A stretch of 41,705 bases of DNA from Beijerinckiaceae bacterium (GTDB lineage: Bacteria > Pseudomonadota > Alphaproteobacteria > Rhizobiales > Beijerinckiaceae), in contig CANGFT010000040.1 of assembly GCA_947453205.1 (NCBI GenBank), forward strand, positions 1 through 41,705, given 5' to 3'. The notes under the pieces are model-generated. The model worked only from the letters and a program-made list of their open reading frames with translations, had not been told where the DNA came from and searched no databases. Of the stretch, positions 33,067 to 41,705 are shown piece after piece. Position 1 is the stretch's first letter. The number at the start of each line of letters is the position of its first letter. A program made the position numbers and the translations under genes.

Positions 33067-34368
33067 ATGCTGCAGGACAAGGACAGGATCTTCACGAACC
33101 TCTACGGCTACGGTGACCGCGGCCTGAAAGGCGCGATGGCGCGCGGCGCGTGGGATGGCACAAAGGGCCTGCTCGAAAAGGGCAAGGACTGGATCATCTC
33201 GGAGATGAAGGCCTCGGGGCTGCGCGGCCGCGGCGGCGCGGGCTTCCCCACGGGCCTCAAATGGTCCTTCATGCCCAAGCCCGATCCGGCTCGCCCGTCC
33301 TATCTCGTGGTCAACGCCGACGAGTCCGAGCCTGGCACCTGCAAGGACCGCGAGATCATGCGCAATGATCCGCATCTTCTGGTCGAGGGCTGTCTGATCG
33401 CCTCCTTCGCCATGGGCGCCCATGCCTGCTACATCTACATGCGCGGCGAATATATCGCCGAGCGCGAGGCCCTGCAGGCGGCGGTGGATGAGGCCTATGC
33501 GGCGCGGTTGATCGGCAAGGACAACATCAACGGCTGGCCTTTCGACCTCTATGTGCATCATGGCGCCGGCGCCTATATCTGCGGCGAGGAGACGGCGCTG
33601 CTCGAAAGCCTCGAAGGCAAGAAGGGCATGCCCCGCATGAAGCCCCCGTTCCCCGCGAACATGGGTCTTTATGGCTGTCCGACCACGGTCAACAATGTGG
33701 AATCCATCGCGGTGGCGCCGACCATCCTGCGTCGCGGCGCGGCCTGGTTCTCAAGCTTTGGCGCGCCGAACAATGTCGGCACCAAGCTCTTCTGCATTTC
33801 GGGCCATGTGAACAAGCCCTGCAATGTGGAGGAGGCCATGTCGATCCCCTTCCGCGAGCTGATCGACCGCCATTGCGGCGGCGTGCGCGGCGGCTGGGAC
33901 AATCTGCTGGCGGTCATTCCCGGCGGCTCGTCGGTGCGCTGCGTGCCCGCCGAGCAGATCATCGACTGCCCCATGGATTTCGACAGCCTGTCGAAGCTGC
34001 GGTCGGGCCTTGGCACCGCGGCGGTGATCGTCATGGACAAGTCCACTGACATCGTGCGCGCCATCGCGCGCCTGTCCTATTTCTACAAGCATGAGAGCTG
34101 CGGCCAGTGCACGCCCTGCCGCGAGGGCACGGGCTGGATGTACCGGGTGCTGTCGCGCATGGCCGAGGGGCGCGCCCAGAAGCGGGAGATCGACATGCTG
34201 CTCGATGTGTCCAAGCAGATCGAGGGCCACACGATCTGCGCGCTCGGCGATGCGGCGGCCTGGCCGGTGCAGGGCCTGATCACCCACTTCCGCGGCGAGA
34301 TCGAGAAGCGCATCGATCAATATGCCGCAAACCCCCATAGCGATCCCATTCGCGTGGCGGCGGAGTAA
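33067..34368 (+). CDS. nuoF: NADH:quinone oxidoreductase subunit F
   Basis: NuoF is a 433-residue subunit that binds NADH and FMN and holds cluster N3. The FMN/NADH loop is [17 protein letters not shown] (about 51-67), with [15 protein letters not shown] following, and the [4Fe-4S] ligands are in [15 protein letters not shown] plus the distant Cys of [17 protein letters not shown] at 33058-33061 lies 5 bases before the ATG and overlaps the nuoE stop. Confidence 0.98.
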   Translation: MLQDKDRIFTNLYGYGDRGLKGAMARGAWDGTKGLLEKGKDWIISEMKASGLRGRGGAGFPTGLKWSFMPKPDPARPSYLVVNADESEPGTCKDREIMRNDPHLLVEGCLIASFAMGAHACYIYMRGEYIAEREALQAAVDEAYAARLIGKDNINGWPFDLYVHHGAGAYICGEETALLESLEGKKGMPRMKPPFPANMGLYGCPTTVNNVESIAVAPTILRRGAAWFSSFGAPNNVGTKLFCISGHVNKPCNVEEAMSIPFRELIDRHCGGVRGGWDNLLAVIPGGSSVRCVPAEQIIDCPMDFDSLSKLRSGLGTAAVIVMDKSTDIVRAIARLSYFYKHESCGQCTPCREGTGWMYRVLSRMAEGRAQKREIDMLLDVSKQIEGHTICALGDAAAWPVQGLITHFRGEIEKRIDQYAANPHSDPIRVAAE

Positions 34369-34374
34369 GGCGAA

Positions 34375-36417
34375 ATGACCAAGATCATCGTCGACGGAAC
34401 AGAACTCGACGTCCCGCCGGAGTTCACCTTGCTGCAGGCCTGCGAGGAAGCGGGCGCCGAGATCCCGCGCTTTTGCTACCATGAGCGCCTGTCGATCGCG
34501 GGCAACTGCCGCATGTGCCTCGTCGAGGTGAAGCCCGGCCCGCCCAAGCCCGCCGCCTCCTGCGCCATGGCCGTGCGCGATCTGCGCCCCGGCCCCAACG
34601 GCGAGCCGCCGGAAGTCTTCACCAAATCTCCCATGGTGAAGAAGGCGCGCGAAGGCGTGATGGAGTTCCTGCTCATCAACCATCCCCTGGATTGCCCGAT
34701 CTGCGATCAGGGCGGCGAATGCGACCTGCAGGATCAGGCCATGGCCTTCGGCGGCGACAGTTCGCGTTTCGCCGAGAACAAGCGCGCGGTCGAAGACAAA
34801 TATATCGGTCCGCTCGTCAAGACCTCCATGAACCGCTGCATCCATTGCACGCGTTGCGTCCGCTTCACGGCGGAGGTCGCGGGCACGGGCGACATGGGCT
34901 CCATCGGCCGCGGCGAGGATATGGAGATCACCACCTATCTCGAAACCGCCATGTCCAGCGAACTGCAGGGCAATGTGACGGATCTGTGCCCGGTCGGCGC
35001 GCTGCTGCCCAAGCCCCAGAGCTTCCGCGCGCGCCCGTGGGAATTGCAGAAGACGCAGTCCATCGACGTGATGGACGCGCTCGGCTCGGCCATCCGCATC
35101 GACTCGCGCGGCCGCGAGGTGATGCGCATCCTGCCGCGCGTCAACGAGCTCGTGAACGAGGAGTGGATCTCCGACAAGACCCGTCAGGTCGTGGATGGGC
35201 TCAAGACCCAGCGCCTTGACCAGCCCTTCGTGCGTGAAGGCGGCAAGCTGCGCCCCGCGAGCTGGCTTGAGGCCTTCGCCGCCGTCGCCGACAAGATCAA
35301 GGGCGCGCGCGTGGGCGCCATCGCGGGCGATCTCGCCAGCGTCGAGGAGATGTTCGCGCTGAAGATGCTGGTTGAGTCCTTCGGTTCGAAGAACCTCGAT
35401 TGCCGTCAGGACGGCGTGAAGCTCGACCCGAAATATGGCCGCGCCAGCTATATCTTCAACCCCGGCGTGGTGGGCGTCGAAGAGGCGGACGCCGTGCTCA
35501 TCATCGGCTCCAACCCGCGTCGCGAGAGCCCCGTGCTCAACGCCCGCATCCGCAAGCGCTGGTCGCGCACCGGCATGCCCATCGGCGTGATCGGCGAGCG
35601 GGTCGACCTCACCTATCCCGCGCAGCATCTGGGCGCTGGTCCCGATACGCTGGCCTCGCTGGCGGGCGCGCCTTTCGGCGACATCCTCGCCAAGGCCGAG
35701 CGTCCGCTCGTCATCGTGGGGCAGGGCGCTCTGGCGCGCGAGGATGGTCTCGCGGTTCTGGCGCTCGCGGCGAAACTCGCGGTCAAGGGCGATTGGAACG
35801 GCCTTGCGGTCCTGCATACGGCGGCGGCGCGTGTCGGGGGCCTCGACATCGGCTTCACGCCGGGCGAGGGCGGGCTTGATGCGCAGGCCATGGCTTCGGG
35901 CGGCGTCGACGTGCTGTTCAATCTTGGCGCTGACGAGATCGAGATCGGGGCGGGCCCCTTTGTCGTCTATATCGGCAGCCACGGCGATCGCGGCGCGCAC
36001 CGCGCCGACGTCATCCTGCCGGGCGCAGCCTATACCGAAAAATCCGGCCTCTATGTGAACACCGAGGGGCGTGTGCAGATGAGCGACCGCGCCAACTTCC
36101 CGCCGGGCGACGCCCGCGAGGATTGGGCGATCCTGCGCGCTCTGTCCGATGTGCTGGGCCATCGTTTGCCCTTCGACTCGCTTGGCGCCCTTCGCGCGAA
36201 GCTCGTCGCGGCCCATCCGCATATGTACCATGTGGACGAGATTGCGGCTGGCGATGCGGCCACGCTCGCGACGCTGCCGCAAGGCGCCGTCAGCAAGGCA
36301 GGCTTTGTCTGCGCCGTGCAGGATTTCTATCTGACCAACCCCATCGCCCGCGCCTCGGCCGTCATGGCCGAATGCTCCGCGCTGGCGAAGGGCCGTTTGC
36401 AGCAGGCGGCGGAGTAA
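34375..36417 (+). CDS. nuoG: NADH:quinone oxidoreductase subunit G
   Basis: NuoG is a 680-residue, 75-kDa-type subunit with a chain of iron-sulfur clusters. The N-terminal ferredoxin domain has [17 protein letters not shown]; the His-ligated cluster is in [18 protein letters not shown]; the next cluster uses [12 protein letters not shown] and DLCPVGAL. The rest is a molybdopterin-oxidoreductase-like domain without cofactor. At 680 residues it is of the short alphaproteobacterial/mitochondrial type, lacking the extra E. coli cluster region. It is 6 bases from nuoF and 6 bases from nuoH. Confidence 0.97.
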   Translation: MTKIIVDGTELDVPPEFTLLQACEEAGAEIPRFCYHERLSIAGNCRMCLVEVKPGPPKPAASCAMAVRDLRPGPNGEPPEVFTKSPMVKKAREGVMEFLLINHPLDCPICDQGGECDLQDQAMAFGGDSSRFAENKRAVEDKYIGPLVKTSMNRCIHCTRCVRFTAEVAGTGDMGSIGRGEDMEITTYLETAMSSELQGNVTDLCPVGALLPKPQSFRARPWELQKTQSIDVMDALGSAIRIDSRGREVMRILPRVNELVNEEWISDKTRQVVDGLKTQRLDQPFVREGGKLRPASWLEAFAAVADKIKGARVGAIAGDLASVEEMFALKMLVESFGSKNLDCRQDGVKLDPKYGRASYIFNPGVVGVEEADAVLIIGSNPRRESPVLNARIRKRWSRTGMPIGVIGERVDLTYPAQHLGAGPDTLASLAGAPFGDILAKAERPLVIVGQGALAREDGLAVLALAAKLAVKGDWNGLAVLHTAAARVGGLDIGFTPGEGGLDAQAMASGGVDVLFNLGADEIEIGAGPFVVYIGSHGDRGAHRADVILPGAAYTEKSGLYVNTEGRVQMSDRANFPPGDAREDWAILRALSDVLGHRLPFDSLGALRAKLVAAHPHMYHVDEIAAGDAATLATLPQGAVSKAGFVCAVQDFYLTNPIARASAVMAECSALAKGRLQQAAE

Positions 36418-36423
36418 AGCGCG

Positions 36424-37443
36424 ATGACCGACGGTTGGTTGCTCCCTTTGTTGATCATGCTCGGCAAGAGCTTTCTGGTGATTGCCGCCCTGCTGATCTA
36501 TGTCGCCTATATCCTTTACGCCGACCGCAAGATCTGGGCTTCGGTGCAGCTGCGGCGCGGGCCCAATGTGGTGGGCCCCTGGGGTCTGCTGCAATCCTTC
36601 GCGGACATGCTGAAGTTCGTGGTCAAGGAGCCCATCATCCCGGCGGGCGCGAACAAGGGCGTCTTCCTGCTGGCGCCTTTCATCACGGCCATGCTGGCGC
36701 TGAGCGCCTGGGCGGTGATCCCGGTCGCAGACGGCTGGGCGGTCGCAGACCTCAATGTCGGCGTGCTCTTCATCTTCGCCATCTCGTCGCTGGGCGTTTA
36801 TGGCGTCATCATGGGCGGCTGGGCGTCGAACTCTAAATATCCCTTCCTCTCCGCGCTGCGCTCGGCCGCACAGATGGTGAGCTATGAAGTCTCGATCGGC
36901 TTCGTCATCATCACCGTGCTGCTCTGCGCAGGCTCCCTGAACCTCAACGACATCGTGATGGCGCAGGATTCCAAGTATGGCCTCTTCGGCTGGTACTGGC
37001 TGCCGCTCTTCCCGATGTTCATCATCTTCTTCATCTCGGCGCTCGCCGAGACGAACCGCCCGCCCTTCGATCTCGTCGAAGCCGAGTCCGAACTCGTCGC
37101 CGGCTTCATGGTCGAATATTCGTCTGTCCCCTACATGCTCTTCATGCTGGGGGAATATGTGGCGATCGTCACCATGTGCGCGCTGACGACGATCCTGTTC
37201 CTTGGCGGTTGGCTCTCGCCGATTCCCTTCGCGCCCTTCACCCTGGTGCCCGGCGTCATCTGGTTCATCCTCAAGGCCACGCTGGTCTTCTTCATGTTCG
37301 CCATGGTGAAGGCCTTCGTGCCGCGCTATCGCTATGACCAGCTCATGCGCCTGGGGTGGAAGGTCTTCCTGCCGATCTCGCTGTTCATGGTGGTCGCGGT
37401 CGCGGGCGTGCTGCAATTCGCCATGGCGCAGGGGTGGCGCTGA
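36424..37443 (+). CDS. nuoH: NADH:quinone oxidoreductase subunit H
   Basis: NuoH is a 339-residue membrane subunit of eight or so helices that links the quinone cavity to the proton channels. Recognisable parts are [38 protein letters not shown], and the acidic quinone-entry loop [20 protein letters not shown] (about residues 206-225) followed by GFMVEYS, with its conserved Glu residues. The last base of its stop codon is the first base of the next start (TGATG at 37441-37445). Confidence 0.98.
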   Translation: MTDGWLLPLLIMLGKSFLVIAALLIYVAYILYADRKIWASVQLRRGPNVVGPWGLLQSFADMLKFVVKEPIIPAGANKGVFLLAPFITAMLALSAWAVIPVADGWAVADLNVGVLFIFAISSLGVYGVIMGGWASNSKYPFLSALRSAAQMVSYEVSIGFVIITVLLCAGSLNLNDIVMAQDSKYGLFGWYWLPLFPMFIIFFISALAETNRPPFDLVEAESELVAGFMVEYSSVPYMLFMLGEYVAIVTMCALTTILFLGGWLSPIPFAPFTLVPGVIWFILKATLVFFMFAMVKAFVPRYRYDQLMRLGWKVFLPISLFMVVAVAGVLQFAMAQGWR

Positions 37444-37706
37444 TGGCCCTGTCCAACGCAGCTCTCATCGGCGCCCTCAGCGGCCTCGTTCTGGGGCTGG
37501 TGGAATATGTGATCGTGCTGCGCATGATCGGCGGGGCGGTGTCGCGCGAGGCGGCGCAGGGCGGTGAGCTCACCGGCCTGCCGCTGGTGACGTCCGGCAT
37601 GCGGCGCATCCGCGTCGCGCTGCTGGGCTGCGCTTTCTTTCTTCTTCCGGCGGTGGGCTTCGCGCTTGGCTCCGCCTTCGGCAGTGATGCGGGATCCGTG
37701 CAATGA
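37443..37706 (+). CDS. Small two-helix membrane protein inside the nuo operon (between nuoH and nuoI)
   Basis: This 87-residue protein is a second non-canonical gene within the operon. It begins in a TGATG overlap with nuoH and ends in an ATGA overlap with nuoI, so it is translated in step with both. Helix 1 is about residues 7-29 ([20 protein letters not shown]) and helix 2 about 57-77 ([20 protein letters not shown]). Between them lies a polar loop, [21 protein letters not shown] know no family for it. The GC content and codon use match its neighbours, so it does not look like a random open frame. A role in the membrane arm is inferred from position only. Confidence 0.8.
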   Translation: MALSNAALIGALSGLVLGLVEYVIVLRMIGGAVSREAAQGGELTGLPLVTSGMRRIRVALLGCAFFLLPAVGFALGSAFGSDAGSVQ

Positions 37707-38191
37707 AACTCGATCAGGCTGCAAAGTCGCTCTTCCTGAAGGAGTTCATCGGAGCTTTCGCGCTCTCGATGCGCTACCTCTTCAAGCCCAAGGCGACGAT
37801 CAACTACCCCCACGAGAAGAACCCGGTTTCGCCCCGCTTCCGCGGCGAACATGCGCTGCGCCGCTATCCCAACGGCGAGGAACGCTGCATCGCCTGCAAG
37901 CTTTGCGAGGCCATCTGCCCCGCGCAGGCCATCACCATCGAGGCGGGCCCCCGCCGCAACGACGGCACCCGGCGCACCACGCGCTACGACATCGACATGG
38001 TGAAATGCATCTATTGCGGCATGTGCCAGGAGGCCTGCCCGGTGGACGCCATCGTCGAGGGGCCGAACCAGGAATTCGCGGTCGAGACCCGTGAGGAGCT
38101 CTACTACGACAAGAACCGCCTGCTGGATAACGGCGCAAGGTGGGAACGCGAAATCGCGCGCAACATCGCGCTGGACGCACCCTACCGCTGA
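37703..38191 (+). CDS. nuoI: NADH:quinone oxidoreductase subunit I
   Basis: NuoI is a 162-residue peripheral subunit with two [4Fe-4S] clusters (N6a and N6b) leading to N2. Both ferredoxin motifs are complete: [16 protein letters not shown] and [16 protein letters not shown]. The N-terminal amphipathic helix ([26 protein letters not shown]) anchors it to the membrane arm. The alphaproteobacterial ending [19 protein letters not shown] is present. Confidence 0.98.
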   Translation: MKLDQAAKSLFLKEFIGAFALSMRYLFKPKATINYPHEKNPVSPRFRGEHALRRYPNGEERCIACKLCEAICPAQAITIEAGPRRNDGTRRTTRYDIDMVKCIYCGMCQEACPVDAIVEGPNQEFAVETREELYYDKNRLLDNGARWEREIARNIALDAPYR

Positions 38192-38232
38192 CAGGCGCCC
38201 GGCGCTTTCGCGCCGCCAACGAGGATGTAACG

Positions 38233-38841
38233 ATGAACGTGGCCACGGTCTTCTTCTACCTCTTCTCCGCCATCATGATCGCTTCGGCCTTCATGGTGAT
38301 CGCGGCGAGGAATCCCGTGCATTCGGTGCTCTTTCTCATCCTGGCCTTCGTCAACGCCTCGGGCCTCTTCCTGCTGATGGGCGCCGAATTCCTCGCGATG
38401 ATCCTGGTGGTCGTCTATGTCGGCGCGGTCGCGGTGTTGTTCCTTTTCGTCGTGATGATGCTCGACGTCGACTTCGCCGAGCTGAAGCAGGGCTTCCTGC
38501 AATATCTGCCCATAGGCTCGGTCATCGGCATCGTGGTGGCCATCGAGCTTCTGCTGGTCATGCTGGGCTTCACCCAGTCCGACGCCGCCATCGGCGCGGG
38601 CGCGGCGCCTATTCAGGCCAATATGTCGAACACCGAGGCGCTCGGCCTCGTGCTCTACACAAAATATGTCTACCTCTTCCAGGCCTCGGGCCTCGTGCTC
38701 CTGACCGCCATGATCGGCGCCATCGTGCTCACGCTCCGCCACAAGCCCGACGTCAAGCGTCAGGTCATCGCCGAGCAGAACGCGCGCACCCGCGCCGGCG
38801 CCATCGAAATCAAGAAAGCGCCCTCCCGGGCGGGCGTTTGA
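38233..38841 (+). CDS. nuoJ: NADH:quinone oxidoreductase subunit J
   Basis: NuoJ is a 202-residue membrane subunit with five helices. Core motifs are [54 protein letters not shown] (the pi-bulge helix with the conserved Glu/Tyr pair) and the late helix [24 protein letters not shown] at 38221-38224 sets the start at 38233. A 41-base gap separates it from nuoI. Confidence 0.97.
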   Translation: MNVATVFFYLFSAIMIASAFMVIAARNPVHSVLFLILAFVNASGLFLLMGAEFLAMILVVVYVGAVAVLFLFVVMMLDVDFAELKQGFLQYLPIGSVIGIVVAIELLLVMLGFTQSDAAIGAGAAPIQANMSNTEALGLVLYTKYVYLFQASGLVLLTAMIGAIVLTLRHKPDVKRQVIAEQNARTRAGAIEIKKAPSRAGV

Positions 38842-38850
38842 GGATCAGCC

Positions 38851-39159
38851 ATGCAGATCGGCCTCACCCATTACCTCTCCGTCGCGGCGATCCTGTTCAC
38901 GCTCGGCGTGCTCGGCATCATCCTCAACCGCAAGAACATCATCATCATCCTGATGTCGGTCGAGCTGATCCTGCTTTCGGTCAACATCAATCTGGTGACC
39001 TTCTCGACCTTCCTCGGCGACCTCACGGGACAGGTCTTCTCCCTGTTCATCCTGACGGTGGCTGCGACTGAGGCCGCCATCGGCCTCGCCATTCTCGTCA
39101 CCTATTATCGCAACCGCGGCTCCATCGCGGTTGAAGACATCAACATGATGAAGGGCTGA
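38851..39159 (+). CDS. nuoK: NADH:quinone oxidoreductase subunit K
   Basis: NuoK is a 102-residue, three-helix membrane subunit related to MrpC. Its two essential buried acids are visible in [14 protein letters not shown] (helix 2) and [13 protein letters not shown] (helix 3). It is 9 bases downstream of nuoJ and 5 bases upstream of nuoL. Confidence 0.98.
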   Translation: MQIGLTHYLSVAAILFTLGVLGIILNRKNIIIILMSVELILLSVNINLVTFSTFLGDLTGQVFSLFILTVAATEAAIGLAILVTYYRNRGSIAVEDINMMKG

Positions 39160-39164
39160 GCGGC

Positions 39165-41129
39165 ATGTATACCGCGATCGTCTTCCTGCCGCTTCTCGGC
39201 TTCCTCATCGTCGGCTCTCTCGGTCGGTCCATGGGGCCGCGTCAGTCCGAGATCGTCACGACGAGCCTGCTCGTCGTCTCCGCCGTTCTGTCATGGATCG
39301 CCTTCGTTCAGGTGGGCCTTGGCTCGGCGCCAGCCACGACGCCGGTGCTCGGCGCGTGGATTTCCTCGGGCGCCCTGAAGATCGACTGGGCCCTGCGCAT
39401 CGACACGCTGACGGTGGTGATGCTGGTGGTGGTGACGAGCGTCTCCAGCCTCGTGCATCTCTATTCCATCGGCTACATGCACGAAGACCCCAGCCGTCCG
39501 CGCTTCTTCGCCTATCTGTCGCTCTTCACCTTCGCCATGCTCATGCTGGTGACGGCGGACAATCTTGTCCAGATGTTCTTCGGCTGGGAGGGCGTCGGCC
39601 TCGCCTCTTATCTGCTCATCGGCTTCTGGTACGAGAAGCCCTCGGCCTGCGCCGCCGCCATCAAGGCCTTCGTCGTCAACCGCGTCGGCGACTTCGGCTT
39701 CGCGCTCGGCATCTTCCTCGTCTTCGTGCTGACGGGATCGGTCGCCTTCGACACGATCTTCGCCGCCGCCCCGGGGCTTGCGGGCAAGCCGATCCATATC
39801 TTCGGCCTGAACGCAGACGCCATGACGGTCGTCTGCCTGCTGCTGTTCATGGGCGCCATGGGCAAGTCGGCGCAGTTCCTGCTGCATACCTGGCTGCCGG
39901 ACGCGATGGAGGGCCCGACGCCAGTCTCCGCCCTCATTCACGCCGCCACCATGGTGACGGCTGGCGTCTTCATGGTCGCGCGCCTGTCGCCCCTGTTTGA
40001 ACAGGCGCCGGCCGCGCTCACCGTGGTCACGGTGGTCGGCGCGACGACCGCCTTCTTCGCGGCGACCGTGGGCCTTGTGCAGAACGACATCAAGCGCGTC
40101 ATCGCCTATTCGACCTGCTCGCAGCTCGGCTACATGTTCGTGGCTCTGGGCGTCGGAGGCTATTCGCTGGGCGTCTTTCACCTCTTCACCCATGCCTTCT
40201 TCAAGGCGCTTCTGTTCCTGGGCGCAGGCTCGGTCATCCACGCGATGCATCACGAGCAGGACATGCGCAACATGGGTGGGCTGCGGAAGGACATTCCCTT
40301 CACCTACTGGATGATGACCATCGGCACGCTCGCCCTCACGGGCTTTCCCTTGACGGCAGGCTATTTCTCGAAAGACGCCATCATCGAGGCCGCCTATGCG
40401 TCCGGGCTTCATTCAGGCGCTGGCGTCTACGCCTTCCTCCTGACCGTTATCGCTGCTGGCTTCACCTCCTTCTACTCCTGGCGCCTGGTGTTCATGACCT
40501 TCTATGGCGAGCGCCGCACGGCCCACGCAGATGATGGCCACGCCGATCACGGCCACGATCACACGCCCCATGAATCGCCTACGGTGATGCTGATCCCGCT
40601 TGGCCTTCTCGCCTGCGGCGCGCTCTTTGCGGGCCTCGCCTTCCATTCCGCCTTCATCGGCCATGGCTATGACGAGTTCTGGAAAAAGGCGATCTACAGC
40701 GGACCGGACAACCACATCATCCACGCCATGCATGAGATTCCCCATGCCGTGGGCTTTGTGCCTTTCGTGATGATGGTCGGCGGGTTCCTTGGCGCGCTCT
40801 ATGTCTATGTCATCGCGCCCGGAACCGCCCAGCGCATCGCGGCGGCCAATCCGCTGCTCTACAAGTTCCTGCTGAACAAGTGGTACTTCGATGAGCTCTA
40901 TCATCTGATCTTCGTGCGTCCGGCCTTCTGGCTTGGCCGCCTCTTCTGGAAGGGGGGCGATGGGCGCATCATCGACGGCCTGGGGCCTGATGGCGTTTCG
41001 GCGCGTGTCATCGATGTGACGAACCGCGTCGTGCGCCTGCAGACGGGCTATGTCTATCATTACGCCTTCGCCATGCTCATCGGCGTCGCCGCCCTGATCT
41101 CCTGGTACCTCGTGGGAGGAGTGCGCTGA
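39165..41129 (+). CDS. nuoL: NADH:quinone oxidoreductase subunit L
   Basis: NuoL is the 654-residue distal antiporter-like proton-pumping subunit, with the long lateral helix at its C-terminus. Signatures are [20 protein letters not shown] (essential Glu), [39 protein letters not shown] (essential Lys and His), and [11 protein letters not shown] His-rich loop with six His between residues 454 and 469 ([16 protein letters not shown]) interrupts the sequence before the last helices; such loops occur in other alphaproteobacterial NuoL proteins. It overlaps nuoM by one base (TGATG). Confidence 0.98.
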   Translation: MYTAIVFLPLLGFLIVGSLGRSMGPRQSEIVTTSLLVVSAVLSWIAFVQVGLGSAPATTPVLGAWISSGALKIDWALRIDTLTVVMLVVVTSVSSLVHLYSIGYMHEDPSRPRFFAYLSLFTFAMLMLVTADNLVQMFFGWEGVGLASYLLIGFWYEKPSACAAAIKAFVVNRVGDFGFALGIFLVFVLTGSVAFDTIFAAAPGLAGKPIHIFGLNADAMTVVCLLLFMGAMGKSAQFLLHTWLPDAMEGPTPVSALIHAATMVTAGVFMVARLSPLFEQAPAALTVVTVVGATTAFFAATVGLVQNDIKRVIAYSTCSQLGYMFVALGVGGYSLGVFHLFTHAFFKALLFLGAGSVIHAMHHEQDMRNMGGLRKDIPFTYWMMTIGTLALTGFPLTAGYFSKDAIIEAAYASGLHSGAGVYAFLLTVIAAGFTSFYSWRLVFMTFYGERRTAHADDGHADHGHDHTPHESPTVMLIPLGLLACGALFAGLAFHSAFIGHGYDEFWKKAIYSGPDNHIIHAMHEIPHAVGFVPFVMMVGGFLGALYVYVIAPGTAQRIAAANPLLYKFLLNKWYFDELYHLIFVRPAFWLGRLFWKGGDGRIIDGLGPDGVSARVIDVTNRVVRLQTGYVYHYAFAMLIGVAALISWYLVGGVR

Positions 41130-41705
41130 TGCTCGGCTTTGGTCTTCTCTCCGGCCTGATCTTCCTGCCGCTGGTCGGCGCCGCCTTCATCCTGCTGCAG
41201 CGGGGCGATGACGAGGCGGTGCGCCACAATGTGCGCTGGGCCGCGCTCATCACCACGCTGGCGACCTTCCTGCTGTCGCTTTGGGCCTGGCGCCAGTTCG
41301 ATCCGTCCTCCGCCGCCTTCCAGCTTGTGGAGGAGCGGAGCTGGATCGGCGCGGGCCTCAGCTACAAACTGGGCGTTGACGGCATTTCGATGCCCTTCGT
41401 GCTCCTGACCACCTTCCTCATGCCTTTCTGCATCGGCGCGTCCTGGGTCACGATCGAGCATCGCCTCAAGGAATATATGGTCGCCTTCCTTGTGCTGGAG
41501 ACGCTGATGATCGGCGTGTTCTGCGCGCTGGACCTCGTGCTCTTCTATGTCTTCTTCGAAGGCGGCCTGATCCCGATGTTCCTCATCATCGGCATCTGGG
41601 GCGGCAAGCGGCGCATCTACGCCAGCTTCAAGTTCTTCCTCTACACGCTGATCGGTTCTCTCCTCATGCTCCTGGCCATCATGGCCATGTATGGGGTCGC
41701 GGGCA
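41129..41705 (+). CDS. nuoM: NADH:quinone oxidoreductase subunit M, truncated by the window end
   Basis: The first 192 codons of NuoM, the middle antiporter-like subunit, are present and run off the window edge. The frame starts [20 protein letters not shown] and contains [19 protein letters not shown], and [20 protein letters not shown] with the conserved essential Glu. It starts in the TGA of nuoL. nuoN, expected next, lies outside the window. Confidence 0.97.
   Translation, partial: MLGFGLLSGLIFLPLVGAAFILLQRGDDEAVRHNVRWAALITTLATFLLSLWAWRQFDPSSAAFQLVEERSWIGAGLSYKLGVDGISMPFVLLTTFLMPFCIGASWVTIEHRLKEYMVAFLVLETLMIGVFCALDLVLFYVFFEGGLIPMFLIIGIWGGKRRIYASFKFFLYTLIGSLLMLLAIMAMYGVAG

Noticed and set aside
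33751-37416. A 1221-codon open frame antisense to nuoF, nuoG and nuoH
   Set aside because: It lies opposite highly conserved nuo genes, has no recognisable domain and a composition rich in Arg, His, Gly and Ala typical of antisense frames in GC-rich DNA. It is a by-product of third-position GC bias.

Overview
This window is about 41.7 kb of GC-rich DNA from an alphaproteobacterial chromosome. It most likely comes from Hyphomicrobiales (Rhizobiales), judging from the tig-clpP-clpX-lon-hupB block, HspQ, the CYTH-CHAD protein, the long nuo operon and codon use dominated by G or C in the third position. This placement is inference from gene content; no 16S rRNA gene is present.

Layout. (1) 1-5560: the end of an Ala/Pro-tailed protein (possibly IalB-like), hspQ, a CYTH-CHAD protein, the NAD(P)H-hydrate repair gene nnr, a multicopper-oxidase-fold protein that has lost most copper ligands, and tRNA-Leu(UAG). 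(2) 5640-12735: a proteostasis block, tig, clpP, clpX, lon and hupB, each separated by its own intrinsic terminator, with a strong RpoH-type (heat-shock) promoter before lon, then tRNA-Val(UAC). (3) 12746-25021: an accessory catabolic region beginning 12 bases after tRNA-Val. It holds two exported alpha/beta hydrolases, two orphan ABC substrate-binding proteins, a LigC-like Gfo/Idh/MocA dehydrogenase, a three-subunit molybdenum hydroxylase, a VOC protein, two class II aldolase/decarboxylase-fold enzymes and a carboxymuconolactone-decarboxylase-like protein. Together they look like a pathway for an aromatic or heteroaromatic acid, but no ring-cleavage enzyme, regulator, permease or ATPase is visible. 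(4) 25068-29154: a truncated methyltransferase remnant at the edge of the catabolic region, aroE, a periplasmic ClpP-fold protein, a cold-shock gene with a long leader, tRNA-Asp(GUC), and a split chromate-transporter-family pair. (5) 29375 to the end: the NADH:quinone oxidoreductase (complex I) operon nuoABCDEFGHIJKLM, the last gene cut by the window edge.

How it works together. Trigger factor, ClpXP and Lon handle nascent-chain folding and regulated proteolysis, and HspQ is a known enhancer of Lon in enterobacteria. The catabolic region would hydroxylate, oxidise and cleave or decarboxylate an imported organic acid. The nuo operon supplies respiratory proton pumping.

The points most worth a second look are: two unannotated small two-helix membrane proteins inserted with 1-4 base overlaps inside the nuo operon (between nuoD and nuoE, and between nuoH and nuoI); the copper-ligand-depleted oxidase-fold protein; the catabolic cluster placed between tRNA-Val and a truncated gene; and the heat-shock promoter of lon.
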